A model generated the notes under the pieces. That model was not told where the DNA came from. It ran no database searches and worked only from the letters and a program-made list of their open reading frames with translations. From contig NC_079495.1 in the NCBI RefSeq assembly GCF_030052815.1, positions 57,142,773 through 57,206,772 on the forward strand: a stretch of DNA of 64,000 nucleotides. Direction: 5' to 3'. The stretch is from Hevea brasiliensis. Taxonomy: Eukaryota; Streptophyta; Magnoliopsida; Malpighiales; Euphorbiaceae. The number at the start of each line of letters is the position of its first letter. Position 1 is the stretch's first letter. A program made the translations under genes and the position numbers. Positions 43,025 to 54,982 of this stretch are shown here, piece after piece.

Positions 43025-44698
43025 CTTACGCTAGGAGTTGGTGGAGAAAAGTAGCTTTGTGGGGTTTGAGAAACAGCTAAATCATCCTCCATGTATTAAA
43101 ATGTATTAAAATATTGACTTTCTCATGCAAGGGAAGATGCCTAACAGTCCTTCACAATTCAACCAAAGAGAAGCAGCCTGACTACGCATCGTTTATTGCT
43201 TTTTCTTTCCTGCTTTTGTGGGCAGTCAAGAGGGGTGGGGGGTGTTTAATTAAGGCGGAAGTTAAATTTGATTTGTTTTAAAACTTTATCATTAATTCAA
43301 TAGACAAACAATAAATCAATAACAAAGAGATTACCATCTTTTCTCGTCAATGTAAAGGTGGTTAGAAGTTAGAACTTGAGATATCTCCACCTTTAACACT
43401 TTCATGAAAAAAATAATTTTATTGAAAATTTTATAATTGTAAAAATAATTTTTCAATAAAATTTTATTAACTTTAATAATATATTTAAAATAATATTAAG
43501 ATTGTTTATTAGCTTCTTTTCACTTTTAGAGTGCATAGGGTAGTTTTATAATTCAAATGTATCATATTAAGGGCAATTTTATAATTAAAATGTATTAAAT
43601 TTAAATTTAAATAATTTTTTATAAAATAACTTTGATTATAATATATATTTAAAATTTTATAATTTTAGAAATAATTTTTTAATTAAATTTTATTAACTTT
43701 TAATATTTAAAAAAAAAGTAAAACATTTAAATAATAATATTTTTAAATAACAGTTTAAATAATAATAATAATAATAATTATTATTATTATTATTATTATT
43801 AGGGTTAAAAGGCACTTTTAAAAAAATATTATTTTTCATATTATTAAAAAATTATTTTATTATTTAGTTATAATTCAAAATTATTAAATTTAACTTTAAT
43901 TTTTTATATTATTTAATTAATATATTTAAAATAATATTTTTTTTTCCAACAATGCTAAACTTAACGGCATTTTCAACGTTATGTTTACGTTTTGACCAAC
44001 CATGCCTACCTGGTTCTTTATATAATAATATAATAATAATAATAACCGACATAATAAAGAACTCCTTTAAGTAGGGTCCGCCAGGATTTGATGTGATAGA
44101 GAAGAATATGAATAAAATTTTTAGAAAAAGTACAAATATGTCCCTCTACTTTTATTTGATGTCGAATAAGTTAATTTTGAACTTTTTTACTAAATTAACC
44201 AACAATTTTATTTAAATTTAAATTAGTCCAAACTTCATAAAATATTATATATTTTTTTAGATATTTTTTGATCTAAACGAAGCTCAAAACTTTATAATTT
44301 TAAAGATTACTATAGTATCACAGAGTTAAAAGCTTATTAGCCATAAAATATTATAATTTTTAATAATAAAATATTATTTTATTATTTTAAATACTAAAAA
44401 TTATTTGTTATTTTTAATTAAAATAAAAATTAAAAAAATTGAACATAAGCAAAAGATGTTCATTCCCCTTAAACCTAGAAATTGTTGAATATCAAACACA
44501 AAACAATAACTCAACCTAGAACAATCATTCAACACAAATTTAACTCAACAACCCAAGAAATATATAGAAAAATTATTAAACATAACACCAAAAAACAAAA
44601 TAATCACTCGCACCTAAACTCATAAAACCTTTAAACAAAGCCTTTAAAAAAACCAATCTATGAAAATCAACCAATTAACATCTTCAAACAAAATCCAT
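43025..44698. other. ZIFL upstream region, AT-rich
   Basis: Leader and promoter of the transporter should lie here, but no TATA box or start site can be fixed. From about 43380 to 44430 the sequence is extremely AT-rich, with a palindromic (AAT)n/(ATT)n run at 43755-43801. No other gene recognised. Confidence 0.55.
43755..43801. repeat. Palindromic (AAT)n(ATT)n run
   Basis: About seven AAT units run directly into about eight ATT units, making a near-perfect hairpin of ~22-bp arms. Confidence 0.9.
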
Positions 44699-47600
44699 TA
44701 TAATACCTCGCACCGAGGGACAGTCGAAATCCTTATTTGGAGAAGGAAATATCTCATGAAATTCTGAAAGGAAAAAGACCAAGAGGAGTAGTGTGTTTGG
44801 AAAGAGAATGAGAAAAGAGAGATTAAAGTGTAATAACGCTTATCCAGGCAAGGTGGCCTTGGAACCTTAACTCCGGCCTTTAAAGTTGGTTTAGGGCAGA
44901 ATATATAAAACAAAAGTTGGGAGTTCTTGTAACGCCGTCGCCTCGGTAGTCCATACGTTTTACTGTTCCGATGGCTAATTTCTGATTAGATGGTCTGAAT
45001 ATTGGGAACTACACTTAAACGATAGTGAGGAGACATAAAATGGTAGTATACATGATAAGAAAATGCAAGAAAAATTTAAGAAAAATAAAGGCATGAAATG
45101 TAATTAGGTTAAAAGAGCCGTGTCCCAGACCCACGAGAAACCCTAGAAAATAATTTCCGAGATTTAATTAAAAATTTACCGAGGTATAAATGACATTAAA
45201 AATGTCAAAAAAAATTTAATTAATTGGTAAAAGTGAAAATAAAAAAAAATAGGCAGTGTAAAAAAATTTAAAGAATCGTCCAATCAGGAATTTGATCGGT
45301 ATTTTCGAAAAAGAGGGACTTTAACCCAAAGAGGGGCATTTTGGTCATTTGACACTTAAAGTTGACTTTTGACCAAAAGGTCCATTAAAATGAGTGGCAT
45401 TAAATTGTTAAAAATCCCATGAAAATATAAAAATTTTATTAATGCAATTAAGGGAAGTTAAATGGGGTAAAATTAGAAATTATAAAAGTTGATTATTTAA
45501 ATAATAATTAAATAAGTTAGTGGGCGTATAAAAGCATGTGAGGACAGAAAATCCAGCCCACTAACTCACCTTCTTCCTCCCTTCTTTCTCTCAAGTAGTC
45601 GATCCTCCCAAATCCTCCATGAATGATCACATGCAAGCTCCTTAAACCTTTATTTTTCTCCATGAAATCACAAATCCACTTCGCAAAAGCTGGTCCTCAC
45701 ATCTTGGGTAGAGTATTGGCAGCAAAAAAAACAAAGTTTGGTGAAGTTTACAAGGTTAAAAAATTCTGGATATAAAAGTATGTGCATAATTTCAATTCTT
45801 TCTTCCTAAATTCTTGATTTGGGTTTGTTTTGAGTTAGAGTGATGAGGAAATTGATGGAAATGATGAGGGATTGTTGGAGCCCTAAATTCGGCAGCCTTA
45901 TTATGTGAGGGGGTTTGTCAAATTCTTACATGTAATTACTAATTTGTGATATTAATTAATATAATTTCATGAATTGGGGTTAGATTGTGTGAGTGTGTTT
46001 GAGGTTGGTGATTTCAATTAGGGTTTTGAAATAATTATTGGGGATTTGTGTAAATGTTCATTTTAGCAGCCTTGAAAGCATGAGAAATTGATAAATTACA
46101 AGCATAAATAAGGTGAATTTTGATGTTGATGAATGAGTTATAGGTTGAGGGATGAAATTAATTGTGATATAAATTGATTTCATATATGCATTGTGATTGA
46201 CCTTGACAATTGAATTTAGGGTTTTGAATTGATTATTATAGGCTTGTGTATACTACTAGAATTGATTGAATTGAGATGAATTGGTGATATTAGAAGTGCC
46301 ATGAATGCATATTTGAAGTTTGGGAGATGGAGAAATGAATATTAGGAGTATTCTTTTGTGCAGGTTGTGAAATTATTGAAAATAGTATATAAATTAATTA
46401 ACCTTGGGTGACTCCAATTAGTATGAGGCCAATTAGAGGTGAAAAATAATCTAAAACACTCCATTTTCATGTAGAAGTCATGTCCAAAATCTGCCTAAAA
46501 AGTGAACAAAAGCCTGCCCTAATCCAGATTGCCTTTTTTGTAAACCCTGAAATGACCAAATGAACAGTGTTCACTCATTTAGTCATATCTCCTTATGGAC
46601 AGGTCCAAATGACCTGAAATTTATACCATTAGAAAGCTTAGACATAGGGCTACAACTCTTGTGAAGACACCAAAGCCCAGAAAATGCTATTAACCAAGTC
46701 AATTTGCTTGCCTAAGTAGGGATACCAAAACTGTCCAAAATTGAAACTGCCCAGAATTGCTAAATAAAGACAACTTGACCAGTTTTGGCAAAAAAGCCAT
46801 AACTTGGTCTATATAACTCCAAATGCCCTGAAACTAGTGCCAAAATTTCAATAAGACATAGGCCTACAATAATGGTATTTTGACTAGAACTCAAAAATTA
46901 AGAGAACTAAGTCAATTAGCTTGATTAAGTTGGCATACCAAATCTATAAATGGTATAAATGACCAATAACTCCATAATAGTATTTTAAGCATATCTCCCA
47001 CTAGAATTCTTCAATTAAAATGAGTCATACCATTCTGAAAAGCTAAGAAATAGACCTCCAACTTGGTTTTAGACATTTTCCTCAGCTTATGAATGTAAGG
47101 AGCTTAAATGTTGGGTCAAAATTACTGACTTAATTGAAATCCTATTACTACAAGACACTTGAGTCTAGGTCAATAATTTAACTATAAATAGTGCTACAAG
47201 AGTTGAAAAATCACAACCAAAAATTTTGAGTGACCATATGACATAAGGCAACATATCCTATGAAGAATATTAGACCTAAATATGGTAGCAACCTACTCAA
47301 ATAAAATTGGAAAAGTATAATATCAAAACTGCCTAGTAAGGGAACCAAAATCTAGAATTGACCTAGTTATGGTTATTTAACCATAACTTGAGTTATACAA
47401 ATCCAAATGACATGATTCAAAAAGGAAAATAAAGACAAGACATAGAGGAACAACTTCCATTGAGGAAGTGTGGCCAAATAGTAGCCACAAGCTATTCAAT
47501 TTGATATGTAAAGACAAGATAGTAAAGCTAAACCTAAAGAAAGGTTCTTGAAATAACTTATTGACTTATCCCTAATAAGTCACTACATGCTAAATTATAT

Positions 47601-47989
47601 GAAATGGTTATGAGGGATTCACTTTCCCACTATAAATTGAAATGAAAATTCTGTTATCACTATATACTAAATTACATGAAACAGAAATGTGTGACCCACT
47701 TTCCCACCATACATGAAAATGAAAATTTAGTTAAATAATTATTAATGCTTAATTGCCCACAATAAACCTAAGCTTATATATATATAGTTGGATCGATTGG
47801 TATACCAATTAGGGAATACAGATAGCAGTATGACCTACATGAATAAGCCTACATGGATATGCCTACATGGATAATCATTAATCAATAAAATATGCCTGAC
47901 ATAACAGATGTATACAGGGTAGACATATGGCTGTCTAACCCGTATACTCCTGTGTATCCAATATTATAGTCTGTTATAGGTTACTTGAG

Positions 47990-48180
47990 CATAAATACAC
48001 TGATTTGACTTTAAAGACACTGATATGACTTTGTAAACACTGATATGACTTTAGAGACACTGAAATGACTGATATGAGTTTAAAAAGATAGAATAAGAAA
48101 TACATATACAGATAAGATATTAATATGAATTTAAAAGACTGAGAATGCATTGATATGATTTTAAAAGATAGTGAATATTA
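47990..48180. repeat. Short tandem repeats CACTGATATGACTTT in solo LTR M
   Basis: ACTGATATGACTTT or close variants recur at ~20-bp steps at 48000-48060, then more loosely to 48180. Confidence 0.8.
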
Positions 48181-48214
48181 GTATCAAAGCAAAGTAGGGA
48201 TGATGATACGTAAT

Positions 48215-48375
48215 GCCTACAATTTCTGGGAACTCTCACGCGTGAACTGTAGCAAAGCATGGCTCTCCGCCTAAGGGCTTACAGGGACAGTGATACGTAA
48301 TGCCAACAAGTGAAGCGTGGCTCTCCGCCTAGGGGCTTGCAGGGACGGCGATACGTAACGCCTGCAAGTGCTCTG
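48215..48375. repeat. Tandem repeats inside solo LTR M
   Basis: A unit with GATACGTAATGCC, TGGCTCTCCGCCTA and GGGCTT(A/G)CAGGGAC occurs about 2.5 times at roughly 60-75-bp spacing. It is much more GC-rich than the surroundings. Confidence 0.85.
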
Positions 48376-49205
48376 ATAGGTACCCTTATTTGCCACCAAA
48401 GAAAGAGAAAGAAATAAATACACAGATAAGATCATGATAACTAATTTATTCCCAAAGTGCAATAAAAATATGCAAATGACCTAGAATTGCAAAAGTTTAC
48501 ACAGAATTAGTATTTATAATTATTTAGTTGAATTTCTTTAAGATTATGCACCACTAAGTAATTTGCTTAGTGTATTGGTTTTTCCATCGCGTAGATACTG
48601 GAGATCAGCAGCCGCCACAGTAGTGTCCTGACCACAGTTGACCAGATCTGCATACAGTCCAGAGTTCACCTCATCAGTCTTTTGTATTTGGGTAAGGCCT
48701 ATGTATAGACTAGTATTTTGGTTCATTGTGTATAATCATGATGTAATTACTAGTTTGTGATGTAAATCAAAATTGTAAATTTATATTTTGGGTTGTAAAT
48801 AAAGTTATGAATTTCTGCATATGAATTTCTATATGAATGAATGAACGAACTTGAAATTGTTTGAGCAGAAATGACATGATATGACATGTAGAGATATGAA
48901 ATTATTTTTAACAGGTAACTAGTGGAACCCGCCAGATGCCCATTAAACAGAGGAGGCTTTGCCCGGGTATCCACAGAGATAAATTATGATAAAGAAAAAA
49001 AAAATATTACCAAATGTTTTCTACAAAGTTTAAAAATTAACAATGGACACGATAGGATAAGATAGGGTGCACCGGCACTGAATGTGGCACACTTTGCTCG
49101 GCTACACTGTAGACGGGTGAGGGGTGTTACAGTTCTATTAGCCCTTTCCCTCATTTTCTCCACCTTTCACCCCATTGTCTCCCTCTCCCTGTATTTCCTC
49201 TATCC

Positions 49206-50085
49206 CCTAACCCTAAAACTCTCTACCCTAACCTATACATGAAAGAGAATCATCCTAAACCACTTAAAAGTGTAAAGAGTACATTTTCCTCTCCTTTGTC
49301 AAATGGTTTGAAGAAGAAGTAAGAGAAACTCCCTGAATGAAAACCCTAACAAAAAGAGGTAAGTCTTATTCTCCTTCTTCTTAAATTGTTTAAAAGATTC
49401 TAAGGTAGTAAGTAAGATGAATGTTTAGTTTGAGGAAGATGAGTGTTTAGTTTTAGGTTAAAGATGTTTTCGGATAAGTTAAATGAAGAGATTTAAACAA
49501 AATAAAGAGCGTTTATAGTTGTCTAAAGTCTCAAAATGATGAAATAAACCCAAAATGGGAACTTAGGACTTTATGTTTGGATTTTAAGGTTGAAACCCTA
49601 GTTTTGGCACTATGGACAGATTTTGGGAAATCCAAGCTTGGCCGAACCATAACCCTAACCCTAAACTCTTTACCCTAGCCTTTACATGATGAAGAATCAT
49701 CCTAATTCTCTTAAAAGGGGAAAAAAGTACCTTTTCCTCTCCTCGTTCAAGTGGATTGAAGAAGTAGTGAGAGAAACTCCACCTAATGAAAAGCCCAACA
49801 AAGAGAGGTAAGCCCCCTTCTTCTTCTTTATAAGTTATTGAAAAGATTCTAAGGTAGTAGCTAAGATAAGTGTTTATTTTTGGGCTAATGATGTTTTAGG
49901 ATAAGTTAAATGAAGATATTTAAAGAAAATAAAAAGTGTTTATAAATGTTTTAAGTCTCAAAATGATGAAATAAACCTAGAACGAGAACTTAGGACCTGA
50001 TGTTGGGTTTTGAGGGTTGAAAACCTACTTTTTTGCACTATAGAAAGATTCTTGGAAAACCCAAGTTCAATGGCCGATTCATGTG
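49206..50085. repeat. Two-copy tandem duplication, ~445-bp unit
   Basis: Units 49206-49652 and 49653-50085 share CCCTAACCCTAAA-type start, GAATCATCCTAA, TACCTTTTCCTCTCC-type blocks, AGAGAGGTAAG and CAAAATGATGAAATAAACC at the same relative positions. They are diverged, so older than the 21546 duplication. Confidence 0.85.
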
Positions 50086-51233
50086 AAAAGTCACGTAAAT
50101 AATACATGGCTAACTTTGGTTACTGAACATGCCCTGACTGAGAATCTTGATTCTAATTAAATCTATTTAAAGCCTAAACCTAAATTCTTTCCCTTGTAGA
50201 CTTGAAGATAAGGCATAGAAGACTTAGAGATAAGTGATCTAAGGGGCTATCTAGCAATAGGTGAAGTAAAAGAGCCTAGCAACCCTAGTTAAGTAAAACC
50301 TACCAAACTCTTTTAAATAAATGTTTTCTTAATGCATCCATGTGCATTCATGCATCATATTATATGTTATTAGATATAAATGCATCTTTAGGTTTATTTG
50401 TATAAATGTATGTTTATGATCATGAAGGTGCTGCATAAATTAACTATGTTGTATTAGTAATTCATGGATAAACCATTGGTTTCCATTAGGAAAAAAACGT
50501 AAAGTAAAGTAAAGGTTATGGTATACATAAACTATGAGCTCACATGTGAAACAAATAAAGAGGATTTCAAGTAAGGTAATTATGTGTCTCTAACACCCGA
50601 GTACCAAGGTTCCAAAAATAAAGCCTCTAAGTAAGATATGAATTATGTATCCTTGGTATTCATTATGTGAATGTTAAGAGGAAGTCCTGCAAAACTCCTT
50701 TAATGGGCCAGGCACATTAGATATATGTTTATGATTATGAAATGACTAGGGAAACATTGGCGACATGAATTACCTTAAAATGAATTATTTGTGTTGTGAA
50801 CCCCATATATTGGGATATAAATGTTTTATTACGTGTTTTCCTCCCCTATGTAGGCTTTTGTTCACTGAGCCCCAAGCTCACTCTCTTTTTCTGCCTTCCC
50901 CTTTCAAGACAAGAGTTGAAGATATAATAGCATATATAGGTTATGAGTTTCTAAAGGCTATTGCCTTATTATGTTCTTAGAAATGTAAATGTAAAGTTTA
51001 TGGAACTCTTAATGAGATGTTATTTTATAAAGATTTACTATGCTTATAAATAAATGATTTATGATGTAAATAAGTTGCTTTTATATAGTTTAAAGTGTTC
51101 TATAACTAAAATGGGCCCCACTAATGAGTGTTAAAGTAATGTTCAGGCTTGTTATGGGTTCTGGTGGTTCTTTGCCTACCCATTCCCTTAGTGTTGGTAA
51201 TTATCCCAAATTGGGCAGTTGGAAAAGTGGTAT

Positions 51234-54200
51234 TGTCACACCTTACCCCTCTGTAAGGCATAATATGATCCCGTAGAATACCTAATGAACTACAGAACTT
51301 CACCTACTGATAACTCATTAAGTACCCTACAAGGAATTTTAAAACAATTTTCTTATTTTTGACAAGTGGTGAGCATTTTCTAATAAGTACTTAAAACATT
51401 TAGTTAAAATTAAAACTAGTTAATATTTTTGGCCCATTTTATTTTTACGCAAATTTTATAAAAATTTTGACAGAGTTCCCTCTGTATTTTGAGAAACCAG
51501 TTCTTCAAATACCTGTAACAAGCACTTCTAAAAAATTTTCTCAACAATTGCTTCAATTTCATACTCAATCTCAATCAATTTCTCAACACATTTATCAACT
51601 TTCAAATTTCAAATCCACTATCCAATGATCATTAAAATACTAGCAATCCATTTCATTCAAATTAAATAAAATAGTTTCATTCATATTTCATTAGAAACAA
51701 AACAATTTAGATACACATTACAAAATTTACATTAAGAGAATTTCAAACTACAATATATATTACAACTTTATACAAATTTTATACAAACTGCTCAAGACCC
51801 ATTTTTACATGTCCATACATTTATATGCAATACATACATCAAAAGAAATATTTACAATTAGGATATAAATTATACCCGATGACTTTAAGCTGATAGCTCC
51901 TCACACACCAAAGAAATTTCACCTGCTACTCTATTCTCTAAATCTGCGACAGCAATAAAAGCTATCGCTGAGTACTAGGACTCAGTGGTGCACAACATAC
52001 TAAAATAATCTTTATGCAAAACTTAAATTACATTTATTCAAAAATTTGGCTGAACATGAGAATTAAGTACAAATCATGCATTATGAGATTTTAAATGCAA
52101 ACCAAGTTCATTTCAAAGTATCAAAACACATTTCATAAAACCCATAGTTAGATCATGCCATTCGAAACAAATAGAATCTCAATAGCCATAGGCTAAAGAG
52201 AAATCACATCACAAGGCTAACTAGCTCAAATATATGGATATCCATTCACATCCTCTTCTACTGGCACACCTCAACACTTATCTAGAGAAGGAATCAAAAT
52301 TCGAAACTAATTACCCCCACTAGTCGTGCTAGTGATGTGCCAAATATATGGTCATGACACTGTGGTTTCAAAACTTATCTTAACAATTTGCTAAACATTT
52401 TCATTTCAAATATACACAATAACTTTCACAATTTAAATCAAACATCATAAGAATGCCATAATTCAATATTTCACATTATTCAAAATAGTATGCAGAAGAT
52501 AATTATAAAAAGTATACGTTGTGCACAAACCTCAAGCCAGTCACCTCTTGGCCTAGACTCGGTTCCTCGGGTTCTTTTTCGGTATTCCTTTCAACTGAAA
52601 CACACAATTTTACAGTGTTTCAGTACCATAATTTAACATAAATCCAACAATAAATTTAACTTCACTTTTACTTAGCTCTACGAGCTAAATTCGACGTTCT
52701 TGAAATTTTGTGTTTCGGGTTACTATTCACTGCACTATTCAAGTCAAATTATTGACTTTCTAAGGCTTAATAGGTATGGGAATTCCAACTTTACCCACAT
52801 ATAACATTTTGGTCACCAAATTTGTTGGTTTTAGTCATTTTCTCAAAACTTAGGTCTTTTAGGCAAAATTGCCAAATTTTCAGTTTTGGTGTCCTTAATT
52901 GTACTGTTTCATTGGTCAGTTTACTGTTGGAATTTGATAAAACTTTCTTCATAAAAAATGTTCCTTATTGTCTTAAGTTTATTCTCCTTTTTGAATCACC
53001 CCAATTAGAGTTTTTTAGCTCAAGTTATAAGCAAATCACTATTACTATTCACGCTGCAGAATTTAGCTCTGTAGATTTGTTGATCCAAATTCATTTAGTA
53101 ATTTGATCAAGTTAAGTCCATAATTTGGTCTAATTTTCTTCATATGAAATGTTCTACTATGTCTTAGGTTTCCATCGGTTCAACAATTGCCTAAATCGGA
53201 GTTTTCTAGAGAGATTTATAGCTATTGAAACTTTACTGTTCATATGGCAATCTACAGTTCTGCAGATTCAGGTCACCAATTTTGCTCAGTAATTTGATTG
53301 GGTTAATGGCATAATTTGGGTTGGTATTCTTCATGAAAGTTTTAGATCTATATCTCATCTAACCCCTAGTAAAATTTCAGGTCATTTTGACCTGCCTAGC
53401 TCGAGTTATGACCAAATGAACAAACACTGTTCATTTGGTCAGTTTGTGCAGAGGCAGCCTGTGATTTTCTGACTTCGGCCACTTTGTTAACTAGGTTTTA
53501 GTCACTTTTTGGGCAGGCTTCATCAATGAAAATTGTGTCATTTAGTGCCTATTTTCATCCTCAATTGGTCCCATATCCATTGGACTTGTAAAATTTCATT
53601 TTTGGTCCCTCAAAGGAGGTTTTGGTCATGCTGCCAGCACATGACCTTATCCAATCCGAATTGGCTTTTAATTCCAACATTTCTAACACACCTCATTTGG
53701 TCACAAATGACCAATTTTCACCTCACATTAGGTCAAAGACACCATTTACAAGTTTTTCACTTTTTTGGTCTCTAAACCCTAATGTTCAAAACCCTAATTC
53801 ACATATTTGTTCCATTCATGCAATTTAAAGTGTGGCACTAACACCTACCCACTTAGATTGACTTGCATGCATGATTTATTGAAGTGAAACATATCACTTT
53901 CCCCCAACCCTCATGGCTGCCAAATTGTTTGTCCTTTCATAACTTATCATTTTCTTTAACTTTTCATGCAATTTAGACTCATCTTAACTTAATTTCAAAG
54001 CTTAAAGAAGAAAAGAAAGGGAAACAAGTACTAACCTCACTTGTCAAATTTTCTTGAATTACCAAGTTTGATTTTCCTTCACTTTTTTTCCCTCCTATTC
54101 TTCTTTAATCTTCTTTTCTAGGGTAACTTAGAAGCTTTTTAGGGTTTACGGTTGAAACTTGTGGGGAAGAACTAAGTTTTTCAAGCTTTAAAAGCTTGTT

Positions 54201-54930
54201 AATGGAGGAACCTTGGGAGAGAAAAGTGAGAGAGAGATGAAAACGTTTTTTGGAAAAGAAGAAATGATTTTCTTTCTTTTTTTATGAATTTTTAAGTCTT
54301 ATGGAAGACCAAAAATGTAAATAAATAAATTAATTAATTATATTCTTTATGGCATCATGCATGAGGTCATGTATGATGTCATCACCTTTTGACTTTTCCT
54401 TTTTTCATTTCCTTTTTTTTCTATTAGTTTTTTAATTTAATTTTCAATTACGAAATTTTCTTTTCTCTGATTTTATTTGACAGTTAGGTAAGGAGTCAGC
54501 TCTCGGGGTCAATTGACCAAATTGCCCCTCGCCTGTTCATCCCGGTTTGCAATTAATTCCATATTTCTTCCAGCTCCCTAACCTAATTATTTGACTGGCT
54601 TAAGAGATCTTTTTCGTGATTTTCTCTTTTCCACTGTGTTTATAAGGGTCCTAAGGACCGCAGCGTCACTTTTTACGGTTCGAAATTTGAGTTTAAAATG
54701 ACTTCACAGTCGTTCCCGAGAAGGTCACCCATCGCTGTGACTCTTGGCTCGTTTAACTTCTTATGTTCTATTTTTATTGTTTATACTTAACTAATTGGAC
54801 ATTACTAATTATTTGTATTTATAGCTTCTCTAGTTGTCTTGAGTGTGGTTCTAATCCCCTTAATTTTCCGGACCGACACCGGTCACCGGAACAGTGAAAT
54901 ATACCAGGCTATGCAATTAGGGGTGTTACA
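51234..54930 (-). repeat. Gypsy N 3' LTR
   Basis: 3697 bp. On the minus strand it begins TGTAACACCC and ends AAGGTGTGACA. It contains a row of diverged ~190-bp modules (about 52900-53480) and a 13-bp-arm hairpin at 53410-53440. Confidence 0.9.
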
Positions 54931-54982
54931 ATTCTCCCCCCCTTAAAATAAATTTCGTCTCAAAATTTTACCAGTATCAATC

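Larger units (their letters stand above)
44928..49131 (+). mobile_element. Solo LTR M, 4204 bp, gypsy chromovirus family
   Basis: Starts TGTAACGCCG and ends GGGTGTTACA, with target duplication GTTCT at 44923-44927 and 49132-49136. The first ~300 bp align with the LTR of gypsy K (CGGTAGT, TACTGTTCCG, TGAGGAGACATAAAAT), so it belongs to the same clade. No coding frame of gag or pol lies inside. A solo LTR forms by recombination between the two LTRs of a full element. The great length comes from repeated modules at 46440-47700 and small tandem repeats at 47990-48380. Confidence 0.85.
44699..51233 (+). repeat. Probable old gypsy LTR, interrupted by solo LTR M
   Basis: Sequence on both sides of the solo LTR (44699-44927 and 49132-51233) reads as one unit of about 2.3 kb. 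It starts near TAATACCTCGCACC, has an ATATATAAAA box at 44901-44910 and holds a phrase typical of long plant LTRs (TTCACTGAGCCCCAAGCTCA at 50861-50880). It is cut on the right by gypsy N. No partner LTR or target duplication is visible, so this is tentative. Confidence 0.35.

Noticed and set aside
42643..43092. 149-codon minus-strand frame overlapping ZIFL exon 1
   Set aside because: It is a different frame from the ZIFL exon and runs through intron 1 and exon 2 without family similarity; a shadow.
49205..49225. CCCTAACCCTAAA, also at 49650-49668, as interstitial telomere repeats
   Set aside because: Only one to two imperfect units each, and they are the start of the ~445-bp duplicated unit rather than a telomere array.
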